From Ruminococcus sp. (GTDB taxonomy: Bacteria > Bacillota_A > Clostridia > Oscillospirales > Ruminococcaceae), in the NCBI RefSeq assembly GCF_024684275.1, contig NZ_JAIKXF010000110.1:1-29779 (forward strand): a stretch of DNA of 29,779 nt. Reading direction: 5' to 3'. Every line of letters begins with the position of its first letter. The stretch's first letter is position 1. Below, piece by piece: positions 1 to 7,879 of the stretch. Position numbers and translations under genes: made by a program. Below the pieces are notes generated by a model. The model ran no database searches. It was not told the DNA's origin and saw only the letters and a program-made list of their open reading frames with translations.

Positions 1-1
1 C

Positions 2-559
2 GGTTTCGGTACATGGACAGGCGAATGGGAGCAGGAAGAGTTCTCAGGCGTTAAGGTAAACTCTGACAAGACAGTAGCTATCGACTATACTGTTCCTTCA
101 AACGTTGGTTCAACTATCAAGGCTATGGTTTGGTGGCCACATGATGACGATGTAACTATCACAAAGATCGTTCTCCACAAGAGCGGCTCTTCAAGCAACA
201 ACAACACAACAACAAGAGCTACTACAACAAGAGCAACAACAACTACAAAGGCAACTACTACAACTACAAGATCTACTACAACTACTACAGCTCCAAGCAA
301 GGAGCTCGACGCTAAGCTCCTCGGCGACGCTAACGACGACGGCGGCGTTGATCTTGCAGACGTAGTTCTTATCATGCAGTCACTTGCAAATCCAAACAAG
401 TACGGCCTCAACGGTTCAGACAGAACACACATGACAGAGCAGGGACAGGCTAACGCAGACGTTCACAAGAGAGGTAACGGTATTACTTCAAATGACGCTC
501 TCGCTATCCAGAAGAAGCTCCTCAATCTTATAAGCTCACTTCCTGTAGATCAGGTTTGA
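2..559 (+). CDS. C-terminal part of a dockerin-bearing secreted enzyme (5' end outside window)
   Basis: The frame is open from the window edge, so the catalytic part is missing and the substrate cannot be told. Visible residues 1-60 form the end of a beta-sandwich, probably a carbohydrate-binding module rich in Trp (GTWTGEWEQ, AMVWWPHDDD). A Thr-rich linker follows at about residues 61-99 (repeats of TTTRA/TTTKA), then a dockerin from about residue 106. The first dockerin calcium loop is canonical (DANDDGGVDLAD, Asp/Asn at positions 1, 3, 5, 9 and 12) and is followed by helix VVLIMQSLANPNKY. The second loop is degenerate (DVHKRGNGITSND) before ALAIQKKLL. By family knowledge the dockerin docks the enzyme to a cohesin. 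The beta-sandwich resembles the second module of the GH5 enzyme at 13535. A strong terminator follows. Confidence 0.9.
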   Translation, partial: GFGTWTGEWEQEEFSGVKVNSDKTVAIDYTVPSNVGSTIKAMVWWPHDDDVTITKIVLHKSGSSSNNNTTTRATTTRATTTTKATTTTTRSTTTTTAPSKELDAKLLGDANDDGGVDLADVVLIMQSLANPNKYGLNGSDRTHMTEQGQANADVHKRGNGITSNDALAIQKKLLNLISSLPVDQV

Positions 560-565
560 TGACAC

Positions 566-597
566 AAAGCAGCTCCCAGTGGGAGCTGCTTTTATTT
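566..597 (+). terminator. Rho-independent terminator of the dockerin gene
   Basis: Left arm 566-577 and right arm 581-592 pair perfectly (core AGCAGCTCCC / GGGAGCTGCT) around a 3-nt loop. The right arm runs into a T-rich tract (TTTTATTTT). It lies 7 nt after the TGA stop. Confidence 0.92.
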
Positions 598-610
598 TAC
601 GTGCATACTG

Positions 611-639
611 CGGACCGATGTAGGCATCAGCCCCTACAA
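611..639. repeat. Degenerate copy of a CCCCTACAA-tailed palindromic repeat
   Basis: This stretch has a short stem (GATG/CATC around TAGG) followed by GCCCCTACAAG. The same CCCCTACAA tail after a small hairpin occurs at 24856-24881 and 24894-24921. The outer arm (CGGAC versus GCCCC) no longer pairs well, so I read it as a decayed member of the same dispersed family. Confidence 0.45.
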
Positions 640-707
640 GCCATAATACTTGTACGATTTCAACAATTTTACTTTGTTTTTTTGTCTCGCTTTTTCGCTG
701 AAAACTC

Positions 708-736
708 TTGCAAATCCGCCGCTTCTGTGATATAAT
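708..736 (+). promoter_or_regulatory. Sigma-A promoter for secG-rnr
   Basis: A -35 box TTGCAA (708-713) and a perfect -10 box TATAAT (731-736) are 17 bp apart. The expected start is near 743, giving a leader of about 60 nt to secG. Confidence 0.85.
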
Positions 737-805
737 AGTAAAGCTAATTGAAATATTTCGGCTTTTGCCGTAAATCATAACTGTATATTTCGGAGGTAGT
801 TTTTT

Positions 806-1063
806 ATGTCAACTTTAGAGATCATCGGCGGAGTAGCAATACTCATCCTCAGCGTTATCACTGTTATCATCTGCCTTTCACAGGAGCAGAAATCACAGGA
901 CAGCATGACTGCTGCTCTCACAGGTGCAAGCGCTGATTCATTCTACGGCAAGAACGAGGGCAGAACCAAGGAAGCTATCCTTGCTAAGATCACAAGAACT
1001 CTTTCAATTCTTCTCTTTATTGCTGTACTTGCGGTAAATATCATACCGATCTTCACAAAGTAA
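806..1063 (+). CDS. secG: Preprotein translocase subunit SecG
   Basis: This 85-residue protein is the small auxiliary membrane subunit of the SecYEG channel, which exports unfolded proteins such as the dockerin enzymes and LRR proteins of this window. Two hydrophobic segments (about residues 5-25 and 63-82) flank a polar loop, with the family signature CLSQEQKSQDSM after the first helix and the Gly/Ser/Ala-rich loop TGASADSFYGKNEGR. Length and topology are typical. The ATG has a GGAGG site about 9 nt upstream. It is followed closely by rnr, a neighbour pair widely conserved in Firmicutes. Confidence 0.92.
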   Translation: MSTLEIIGGVAILILSVITVIICLSQEQKSQDSMTAALTGASADSFYGKNEGRTKEAILAKITRTLSILLFIAVLAVNIIPIFTK

Positions 1064-1064
1064 A

Positions 1065-1105
1065 AAAGCTGCCCTGTGACTTTAGGTCATGGGGCTTAAA
1101 TTTTT
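1065..1105 (+). terminator. Imperfect hairpin with T-run between secG and rnr
   Basis: An imperfect stem (AAGCTGCCCTGTGAC against GTCATGGGGCTT) precedes AAATTTTT. The bulges make it a weak or leaky terminator. It sits between secG and rnr, where no separate rnr promoter is visible, so partial read-through or attenuation is the likely role. Confidence 0.5.
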
Positions 1106-1130
1106 ATCGAACACCTCACAAGGAGAGTTT

Positions 1131-3308
1131 ATGTCAGAAAAACCAAAAAAGAAACAAACAGCAAAAAAAAGCGGCTCTCCCGTGTCAGTGGAGAGCTATA
1201 AAAACAAGATAGTCACCTTTTTAAAGGCTTACGGCAAAAAATCCATGCCACTGAGCGAGCTTGAATCAAAGTGCAGGACTAAAAAATCAGGCAGAGAGAA
1301 TTTCACCGAGGCTTTTTCTCAGCTCCGCACAGAGGGCGTTGTCATGATGAAAAAAGGCATGAAGGCTGCCCTTTGCTCACGTATAAACGTGTACCCCGGC
1401 ACGGTGACAAGGCTCAGCAGGACATTCGGCTTTGCTGTTACCGACGAGGGCGTAGAGTATTTTATCCCGGGAAAATGTATGCTTGGCGCTATGCCCAACG
1501 ACAGGGTGCTTATCTCCGCTATCCCCTCCCGTTCAGGCGAGCCCGAGGGCGAGATACTTGATATACTCGAATTCGGCAGTTCTCAGCTAACAGGCAGGAT
1601 AGAATATGAGGACGGCAAGCCTTACCTCGTTCCCGATACGGCTTCGCGCAATCACGTTATTATCGTGAAGGAGGAAAGCGTCCCCTTTGAAAACGGCGAC
1701 AAGGTACTTGCAGAGATAGTCTACCGAGGCAGACGCCACGCCGAGCATAAGGTTAAGATAACTCTCGTTTTCGGCAGCTCGGAATACGCGGCTTCATCGG
1801 CAGCCTCAATACTTGTGATACACGGCGCTCCCACGGCATTTCCCGAGGAGGTGCTGAAGGAGGCAAGAAAAATATCCGAGGGCGGCGTACAGGAGTACTC
1901 CTTCAATAATCGCGAGGACCTGCGTGATATGGACATATTCACCATTGACAGCGCCGAGTCAAAGGACCTTGACGATGCGGTCTCTGTCAGCAAAACGCGA
2001 AAGGGCTACTGCCTCGGCGTTCATATCGCAGATGTTTCTCACTATGTCAAGGGCAACAGTGCTCTGGACAAGGAAGCCCTCATGCGCGGCACAAGTATAT
2101 ACTACGCCGACAAGGTAATACCAATGCTTCCGAAGGAGCTGTCTAACGGTATCTGCTCTCTTAACCCGGACGAAAACAGGCTTACCCTTTCCGCTTTCAT
2201 AGAGCTGGACAAGGAGGGAAATATGCTCTCATACCGCTTCTGCAAGAGCGTTATCCGCTCCCGTGTAAAGGGCGTTTATTCAGAGATAAACCGCATACTG
2301 GACGGCACCGAAACTCCCGAGATAGCCGAGAAATACGCTAAGGTGCGCAAAAGCATAGACCTTATGAACGAGCTGGCGGATAAGCTCATCGAGAAGAAAA
2401 AGCTCCGTCACGCTCCCGAGATAGAGACCACCGAAAGCAAGCTCATAATCGGCGAGGACGGCATCTGCTGTGATGTACAGCCCCGAGAGCGAGGCAAGTC
2501 CGAGCGTATCATCGAGGAATTCATGCTGACGGCTAATGAAGCCGCCGCTAAGCTGGCTAAGGAAAAGAAGGTCCCCTTTGTTTACCGTATCCATGAGGCT
2601 CCGCCCGAGGCAAAGACCGAGGCGCTCCACGAGATACTGCCGAAATACGGCTTTGAGTGTCCCCATTTCAGCGAATTCAAGCCTGTTCACGCGGCTAAGA
2701 TACTGGAGGAGGCTAAGGGCACAGACAAATTCGAGGCAGTAAATATGCTGGTGCTCCGCTCTATGGCAAAGGCGAAATATTCCCACGAACCGCTGGGACA
2801 TTTCGGACTGGTGCTGGAGGACTACGCACACTTCACCTCCCCTATCCGCCGCTATCCTGACCTTGCAATACACCGCATAATCACGGATATACTGGCAGGC
2901 TACAACAACGACTGGCTCAACAAGCGCTATGCAGGCTTTGCGGTCAACGCCGCAGAGCGTTCATCAGCTGCGGAGATACGTGCCGTGACTATCGAGCGCG
3001 AATGTGAGGACTGCTACAAGGCAGAATATATGAAAGCGCATCTCGGTGAGAGCTTCACCGCTAAAATATCAGGTGTTACCGAATTCGGCTTTTATGCAGA
3101 GCTCCCCAACACAGTTGAGGGACTTGTCCATATAAGAACGCTCCCCGAGGGCGAATACGACTACTCCGAGCCTGTTTCTCTTACAGAGAGCTTCAGCGGA
3201 GTATCATACACACTGGGACAGACCGTTCAGGTGGTCTGCGCCGCAGTGAATGTCAGCGACGGAACTATAGATTTCGTCCTTGACGATGACGAACAGGAGG
3301 AAGAATAA
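1131..3308 (+). CDS. rnr: Ribonuclease R (3'-5' exoribonuclease, RNB family)
   Basis: This 725-residue enzyme degrades structured RNA processively from the 3' end in the cytoplasm. An N-terminal Lys-rich stretch and winged-helix-like region (about residues 15-90) precede cold-shock/OB folds. The RNB catalytic core contains TIDSAESKDLDDA near residues 271-283, which holds the Asp cluster that binds the catalytic metals, and later HFTSPIRRYPDL. The C-terminal S1 RNA-binding domain covers about residues 635-718 (GVTEFGFYAEL, VEGLVHI). I place the start at 1131, because AAGGAG lies 5 nt upstream, although the frame is open from 1089. The TAA overlaps the ATG of the next gene by 1 nt. In many Firmicutes smpB follows rnr, but here a lipoprotein gene takes that place. 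Confidence 0.95.
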   Translation: MSEKPKKKQTAKKSGSPVSVESYKNKIVTFLKAYGKKSMPLSELESKCRTKKSGRENFTEAFSQLRTEGVVMMKKGMKAALCSRINVYPGTVTRLSRTFGFAVTDEGVEYFIPGKCMLGAMPNDRVLISAIPSRSGEPEGEILDILEFGSSQLTGRIEYEDGKPYLVPDTASRNHVIIVKEESVPFENGDKVLAEIVYRGRRHAEHKVKITLVFGSSEYAASSAASILVIHGAPTAFPEEVLKEARKISEGGVQEYSFNNREDLRDMDIFTIDSAESKDLDDAVSVSKTRKGYCLGVHIADVSHYVKGNSALDKEALMRGTSIYYADKVIPMLPKELSNGICSLNPDENRLTLSAFIELDKEGNMLSYRFCKSVIRSRVKGVYSEINRILDGTETPEIAEKYAKVRKSIDLMNELADKLIEKKKLRHAPEIETTESKLIIGEDGICCDVQPRERGKSERIIEEFMLTANEAAAKLAKEKKVPFVYRIHEAPPEAKTEALHEILPKYGFECPHFSEFKPVHAAKILEEAKGTDKFEAVNMLVLRSMAKAKYSHEPLGHFGLVLEDYAHFTSPIRRYPDLAIHRIITDILAGYNNDWLNKRYAGFAVNAAERSSAAEIRAVTIERECEDCYKAEYMKAHLGESFTAKISGVTEFGFYAELPNTVEGLVHIRTLPEGEYDYSEPVSLTESFSGVSYTLGQTVQVVCAAVNVSDGTIDFVLDDDEQEEE

Positions 3309-4084
3309 TGAAAAAGATATTAGCATTAATGGCAGCAGCAGCTCTTACAGCAGGCGCAGTATCCTGCGGCAAAAAGGCAGGCACGGCTTCCCAGCAGCCT
3401 AAGCCAAAGACCACAGAGGCTGTAACAACAACAAGCGAAGACACTACCGAGACTACAACAGTTTCAACAACTACTGCAATAACCACTACGACCTCCGCAG
3501 CTGCTTCAACATCGACAGCTGCACATCAGCCCGATCCGCTTGGCGGCGGAGCCTTCGAGTACAACGACGACGGCGCTGTGGTCTTCACTGAGGACAGCTC
3601 AAAGGCTGACGACAAGACTCTTATGGCGGCTGCACAGGCACTTTTTCAGTCCGCCTGCCGAACAGAGATGAAGTTCACTGTAGGCTGCCCCTTTGAGGTC
3701 GACAACGACGATTATATTGAAAACGACCTTTCATGGCGTTTCTATCGTGTTACCGACAGCAGGATACACTCTTTCAGCGACGTTCTGAACGAGTACCACA
3801 AGGTGTTCAGTGACAGCCATTCCAACGACCTCGCTTCGCTCTATATGGACAGCAACGGCTCGACATATGCCCTTTGCGGAAACCGCGGAGCTAATATCTA
3901 CTACTCATCATCAAGGATAACTGAGATAAAATCAAAGTCTGACAATGAGATAGTATTCACCGTTGAGAATTACTACGACGGAGATGACTTCGGACAGCCA
4001 TCCTATACTGAAACCGATGAATTCTCGGTAGTTATCGGCAGCGATAATGTCTGGAAGGCAGAAAAGTTCAATCTTCCGTATTAA
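3308..4084 (+). CDS. Thr-rich-linker lipoprotein, function unknown
   Basis: This 258-residue protein starts with a lipoprotein signal: MKK, a hydrophobic Ala/Leu stretch, then GAVSC, with Cys20 the probable lipidated residue. Residues 35-75 form a Thr/Ser/Ala linker (runs such as TTTVSTTTAITTTTSAAAS). A globular domain of about 180 residues follows (WRFYRVTDSRIHSFSD, SSRITEIKSKSDNEIVFTVENYYDGDDFG) that I cannot assign; it ends like a small beta-rich domain. The ATG overlaps the rnr stop (TAATG), with AGGAGG at 3295-3300, so it is translationally coupled to rnr. The linker resembles those in the dockerin enzymes nearby, which suggests surface exposure, but there is no dockerin. Expected location: outer face of the membrane. 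Confidence 0.85.
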   Translation: MKKILALMAAAALTAGAVSCGKKAGTASQQPKPKTTEAVTTTSEDTTETTTVSTTTAITTTTSAAASTSTAAHQPDPLGGGAFEYNDDGAVVFTEDSSKADDKTLMAAAQALFQSACRTEMKFTVGCPFEVDNDDYIENDLSWRFYRVTDSRIHSFSDVLNEYHKVFSDSHSNDLASLYMDSNGSTYALCGNRGANIYYSSSRITEIKSKSDNEIVFTVENYYDGDDFGQPSYTETDEFSVVIGSDNVWKAEKFNLPY

Positions 4085-4120
4085 GATATAAAAGCGGCGT
4101 ACACTGCAAAATCATATCAT

Positions 4121-4155
4121 AAAAAAGCGGCTGACTTAAAGTCAGCCGCCTGTTT
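4121..4155. terminator. Bidirectional terminator between convergent genes
   Basis: GCGGCTGAC (4127-4135) pairs perfectly with GTCAGCCGC (4141-4149) around TTAAA. On the + strand it is followed by TGTTTTTA. On the minus strand the run of six A at 4121-4126 gives a six-T tail. It can serve both the lipoprotein gene and the Na/Pi transporter gene. Confidence 0.9.
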
Positions 4156-5946
4156 TTATGCATTTACGCTTGTACCGCTCAGTCTGCGGAAATATTCCTC
4201 TGCATACTCACGGTATTCATTTCTGAATGTTTCATCGTTCTCCTTAACATCGTGGAGATACGCGTGAAGTGTTTTCTTCTCGTCTGTCTCGATAAGACAG
4301 CCTGCGATATTTGAGCAGTGATCGGATACTCGCTCAAGATTGGTCAGAACGTCCTGGAAGATATATCCCAGCTCAACTGTACACTCGTCATTCTGGAGTC
4401 TGCGGATATGGCGGTTTTTCAGCTCTGTACTGAGATTATCCACCACTTCCTCAAGAGGCTCTACCTTATGTGCAGTAACAAGATCGCTGTTTACATATGA
4501 ATCGAATGCCTTGTTTATATTCTCGGCAATAGCGTCTGTGATGACTGTTATCTCGTTGAGACATTCATCAGAGAACATTATTCCCTTTTCGTGCATTTCC
4601 TGAACTGATTCCACAAGATTTACCGCATGGTCGGAAATTCTCTCAAAGTTTCCTACACAGTGCATCATCTTTGATACGCTTCGGCTGTCCGCACCTGTGA
4701 TACTGGATTTTGCCAGCTTTATAAGGAAGCTGTTTATCTTGTCCTCATAGCCGTCGATTATATCCTCGTTTTCAATTATAAGGTCACAGGCGCCCTCGTC
4801 ATAGCCTTTAAGGAGCTCCAGTGATCTGAGGATAGTCTCTCTTGTGAGCTCAGCCATCTGATTTGTAGCTGAGATACAGGTGTGTACAGCTACAGCAGGA
4901 GTTTTGAGGAGTATAGTGTCCAGACCTGTAATTGTCTTTTTCGAGCTTTCCTCCTCGGCAGCATCGTCCTTGATTATTATCTTTGAAAGGTTTACGATAT
5001 GCTTTGAGAACGGCAAGAGAATGATTGTCGTTGCTATATTGAATATAGAGTGCATGACCGCAATTCCGACATAGCCAACAGTCTGATCGAATATACTAAG
5101 ATGGATCACGCTTTCAAGTATCATTGATATAGGAAGCAGTATAAGTGTTCCGAGTATCTTTATCAGTATATGTATACAAGCCACGCGCTTGGCGTTTTTG
5201 TTTACTCCGATACTTGAAATGAGAGCTGTTACGCAAGTACCGATATTAAGTCCCATGATTATAGGAAGCGCCATACCATATGTCAGCGCACCTGTCTGTG
5301 AAAACGCCTGTAATATTCCGACAGAGGCAGCGGAGCTCTGGATTATGCCTGTAAAGCCTGCTCCTACAAGAACGCCGAGGATAGGATTCTGGAATGCGGT
5401 AAGTACATTCTGGAACTTAGGCGAATCAGCAAGAGGTGATACCGCATCTGACATAAGAGTCATACCTGTCATTATAATGGCAAAGCCTACAAGGATACGT
5501 CCTATGTCCTTTTTCTTGTTTTTCTTTGCTGCCATTATCATTATAACACCTATAAGTGCAACTAACGGTGCAAATGATGAAGGCTTGAGCATCTTTATAA
5601 ACGGATTCTTTCCGTCAACACCTGCAAGGCTGAGTATCCACGCAGTAAGTGTTGTTCCGATGTCAGAGCCAAAGCACACGCCGATAGTCTGCTCAAGTGA
5701 CATAATGCCCGAGTTTACAAAACCTACCAGCATAACAGTCATTGCTGACGACGACTGTATCGCAATAGTTATGCCCATTCCGAGCAGCAGTGCTTTGATT
5801 TTGTTAGAGGTCATTTTTTTAAGTGCCAGCTCCAGCTTGCCGCCTGTGAGCTTTTCAAGACCTGTTGACATTACCTTCATACCATAGAGGAAGAAGGCAA
5901 GTCCGCCCAAAAGGGTAAAGATGTTAAAAACCGAAAATTCTTCCAT
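4156..5946 (-). CDS. Na/Pi-cotransporter family protein with PhoU-like C-terminal domain
   Basis: This is a 596-residue membrane protein of the NptA/YjbB-like family. Two inverted-repeat halves carry the signature QSSS/QSSA motifs: IQSSSAMTVMLVGF near residue 64 and IIQSSAASVG near residue 203, each followed by a Gly-Ser/Asn-IGT motif (GSDIGTTLTAW, GLNIGTCVTAL). About eight to ten hydrophobic segments occupy residues 1-320. Residues 345-590 are a soluble helical PhoU-like domain (MMHCVGNFERISDHAVNL and NLERVSDHCSNIAG, the two E-R-x-x-D-H repeats). By family it moves phosphate with sodium; direction is uncertain, and some relatives export phosphate. It is a single-gene transcript with its own promoter (5989-6016), an AGGAGA site and a terminator. 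Confidence 0.9.
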   Translation of the reverse strand: MEEFSVFNIFTLLGGLAFFLYGMKVMSTGLEKLTGGKLELALKKMTSNKIKALLLGMGITIAIQSSSAMTVMLVGFVNSGIMSLEQTIGVCFGSDIGTTLTAWILSLAGVDGKNPFIKMLKPSSFAPLVALIGVIMIMAAKKNKKKDIGRILVGFAIIMTGMTLMSDAVSPLADSPKFQNVLTAFQNPILGVLVGAGFTGIIQSSAASVGILQAFSQTGALTYGMALPIIMGLNIGTCVTALISSIGVNKNAKRVACIHILIKILGTLILLPISMILESVIHLSIFDQTVGYVGIAVMHSIFNIATTIILLPFSKHIVNLSKIIIKDDAAEEESSKKTITGLDTILLKTPAVAVHTCISATNQMAELTRETILRSLELLKGYDEGACDLIIENEDIIDGYEDKINSFLIKLAKSSITGADSRSVSKMMHCVGNFERISDHAVNLVESVQEMHEKGIMFSDECLNEITVITDAIAENINKAFDSYVNSDLVTAHKVEPLEEVVDNLSTELKNRHIRRLQNDECTVELGYIFQDVLTNLERVSDHCSNIAGCLIETDEKKTLHAYLHDVKENDETFRNEYREYAEEYFRRLSGTSVNA

Positions 5947-5988
5947 GATTTTCTCCTGATAAATAATATTTTCCCACTTCTAAATACT

Positions 5989-6016
5989 ATTATATCAGGA
6001 TACAGCCGCAAGTCAA
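5989..6016 (-). promoter_or_regulatory. Sigma-A promoter for the Na/Pi transporter
   Basis: Read on the minus strand: -35 TTGACT (6016-6011) and perfect -10 TATAAT (5994-5989) with a 16-bp spacer. The leader is about 35-40 nt. Confidence 0.87.
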
Positions 6017-6054
6017 GGATTTGTGCCATTCTTTAACGTGGATTTAACATAAAG

Positions 6055-6086
6055 GGGGCTGCCGAGGTAAGTCCCTCGGCAGCCCC
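6055..6086 (-). terminator. Terminator of the Wzz-like gene
   Basis: A perfect 13-bp GC-rich stem (GGGGCTGCCGAGG, 6055-6067, with 6074-6086) has a 6-nt loop and lies 13 nt beyond the stop codon. The minus-strand tail is only CTTTATG, so termination may be incomplete. Confidence 0.75.
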
Positions 6087-6099
6087 TGAATGGATCATA

Positions 6100-7662
6100 T
6101 TACTTTTTCTTGTTCTTTTTAGCGTTTGTCTGCTTTTCAGCCTTTTCAGCTTCTTCCTCGATAACGTCCACGAGATCATCGAGATCATCGTCATCAGCGC
6201 TGACTTTTGCAGGCTTCTTGCTGTTCTCGAATTTAAGGGCTGCGATAAATGCAGCAGCGAGGTATACTGCAAATATAAGGATCTCAACTATAACTATAGT
6301 CTTTACAGCTCCGCTTGCAGCCTGACTGAGACCTGCTCCTACGGACTTTGTCGCAGGAACAAGGATATTGTAAGCGTTTGCGAACTGTACGTTCTCATAA
6401 TAGTCGCTTGCTGTCTGCTCTGTAAGGTCAACAAGCTTCTCGACCTTCTTGCTGAGGTCTGCGATGTCAGCCTCTACCTTGTCAACATTAGCCTTTGAGC
6501 TTGCCTTGTTGTTCTGGAGAGCATCGCGTCTTGAAGTGTAGAAGTTGATATCCTGCTTTGTCTGTGCAAGGCTTGATTCAACGCTTGTTTTCTGTCTGAA
6601 CATCGAATCGTACTGTTCTGAATGAAGAGTAGACTCGGTATTTGTGTTTTCAGTACCGTTTCCGAATACCTGAATAACATCCTTCTTATATGAAGTGATA
6701 GAGTTGTTGATAGCTTCAAGTCGCTCAGAGTACTCGTCACTGTCGCGCTTGAGATTCTCTATCCTGTAATTATAGTAAGCAAGTGTGGAATCCTTATCCT
6801 TTGTTACGTTGTTTACAGTGATATAAGAGGATATTCTGTCAAGGTCAATGCCTGTGATAGTCTTTGCGTAATCAGAAAGGTCGCTGAATGTATAGCCTGT
6901 AGCGCTTGAACGGAATGTTGTTGTATCGTCCTTTGCAAGGTTGTCAAGGTAGGTCTTAACTGTTCTGAGTGAGTTTCTGAAAAGGTCTACCTGCTGAGCG
7001 TAATCATAGGTTTCATAATCAGCGGTCTTTACAGCTGTACCGAGGGGCTCATTGAAGCCGTATTCCTCATAAAAGTACTCGCCGTAGCACTTTAAAAGAG
7101 TGTTGAGGAAATCAACGCCGTTCTGTCTGTCAAGACCTGCCTTGCCAAAATCGAACTTTACAGTGAACTGTGTCGGATAGTACTTTGTATCCAGCATAGC
7201 CTGTGCAGCAGAAAGGCTTCCGCTTGTTGCCTTGTCCATTACGCTGTTGTAGGCTGTGAGCTGATCGTAAGCCTCCTGCGGTATCTTATAGTCAAAGCTG
7301 AGACTTGTTCTGATGTCCTCGATCTTTTTGAGATCCATGCCCATTTCTGTAAGAGCCTTTTCAATGACCTTTGGATTCTTCATTGTTTCGATCTCAAACT
7401 TGCGGCCCTTTGGGTCAAGTCCCTTTTCGATACCTGTATATGTAAAGCTTACCAGTGCCTTTGCAGGTGTCTTAGCTGAAAAAGTCTTTATCGCTGAGAA
7501 AGAGAATGTCAGCAGACCTGCTATAATAGTGATCACTATCCATACTGCAAGGTATCTCTTGAGATTTTTCAATATTGCGGAAATAGAAATAACTACTTCA
7601 TCTTTGTTATCTTCCTGATTTTTGATCGTAACATTGAGGTTACGTTCGTTATTCTTAGCCAT
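6100..7662 (-). CDS. Wzz-like polysaccharide co-polymerase (chain-length determinant family)
   Basis: This 520-residue protein has the classic co-polymerase topology. An N-terminal cytoplasmic stretch is followed by TM1 (about residues 37-58, AVWIVITIIAGLLTFSF), about 390 extracytoplasmic residues with long Gln/Lys/Asp-rich helices likely to form coiled coils (residues 290-440), and TM2 (about 450-476, TIVIVEILIFAVYLAAAFIA). The cytoplasmic tail is highly charged, with an Asp run and a lysine-rich end (NAKKNKKK). By family it controls export or length of a surface polysaccharide. There is no fused or adjacent BY-kinase. The ATG has GGAGGG 4 nt upstream. Promoter at 7721-7749, terminator at 6055-6086: a one-gene transcript. 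The family call rests on topology and N-terminal resemblance. Confidence 0.78.
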   Translation of the reverse strand: MAKNNERNLNVTIKNQEDNKDEVVISISAILKNLKRYLAVWIVITIIAGLLTFSFSAIKTFSAKTPAKALVSFTYTGIEKGLDPKGRKFEIETMKNPKVIEKALTEMGMDLKKIEDIRTSLSFDYKIPQEAYDQLTAYNSVMDKATSGSLSAAQAMLDTKYYPTQFTVKFDFGKAGLDRQNGVDFLNTLLKCYGEYFYEEYGFNEPLGTAVKTADYETYDYAQQVDLFRNSLRTVKTYLDNLAKDDTTTFRSSATGYTFSDLSDYAKTITGIDLDRISSYITVNNVTKDKDSTLAYYNYRIENLKRDSDEYSERLEAINNSITSYKKDVIQVFGNGTENTNTESTLHSEQYDSMFRQKTSVESSLAQTKQDINFYTSRRDALQNNKASSKANVDKVEADIADLSKKVEKLVDLTEQTASDYYENVQFANAYNILVPATKSVGAGLSQAASGAVKTIVIVEILIFAVYLAAAFIAALKFENSKKPAKVSADDDDLDDLVDVIEEEAEKAEKQTNAKKNKKK

Positions 7663-7694
7663 TTTACCCTCCGTTTTATTGTTGTTTCCTTATT

Positions 7695-7715
7695 TTACGG
7701 CATAACACGCCGTAA
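7695..7715 (-). promoter_or_regulatory. 5'-terminal hairpin in the leader of the Wzz-like gene
   Basis: TTACGGC (7695-7701) and GCCGTAA (7709-7715) pair perfectly around 7 nt. The promoter at 7721-7749 predicts a start near 7714, so the stem would sit at the very 5' end of the mRNA. This suggests mRNA protection, although a protein-binding palindrome is also possible. Confidence 0.5.
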
Positions 7716-7720
7716 GAATT

Positions 7721-7749
7721 ATTATACCACTAAAAAGGCACATCGTCAA
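7721..7749 (-). promoter_or_regulatory. Sigma-A promoter for the Wzz-like gene
   Basis: Minus strand: -35 TTGACG (7749-7744), 17-bp spacer, perfect -10 TATAAT (7726-7721). Confidence 0.88.
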
Positions 7750-7836
7750 TACCTTAACAAAATTTCCAATTATTCGCTAAAATTGAACGATATGCCCTCT
7801 GTGACGTTCTACAGATTGCACCAATAACGCAGAACG

Positions 7837-7864
7837 GCTCTCCGTGGTCTTGACCGCGGAGAGC
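7837..7864 (-). terminator. Hairpin downstream of glmM
   Basis: A 12-bp stem (GCTCTCCGTGGT with ACCGCGGAGAGC, one G-T wobble) closes on a 4-nt loop, 16 nt beyond the glmM stop. The minus-strand tail lacks a good T-run (GTTCTGCG), so it may stabilise the 3' end rather than terminate alone. Confidence 0.6.
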
Positions 7865-7879
7865 TGATATGCTTGTTTA

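Noticed and set aside
85..432. Minus-strand frame encoding long valine runs
   Set aside because: It is the antisense shadow of the ACA/ACT Thr-linker repeats of the dockerin gene; similar poly-Val shadows appear opposite the other Thr linkers (3265-3486, 26893-27303).
536..778. 80-codon minus-strand frame in the secG upstream region
   Set aside because: It runs antisense through the terminator, a repeat and the secG promoter and has no ribosome site or recognisable domain.
2280..2873. 197-codon minus-strand frame
   Set aside because: It lies fully inside rnr, which is certain on the + strand; no ribosome site or family features.
5189..5887. 232-codon + frame
   Set aside because: It is antisense to the Na/Pi transporter gene; its hydrophobic look is a mirror of the TM codons.
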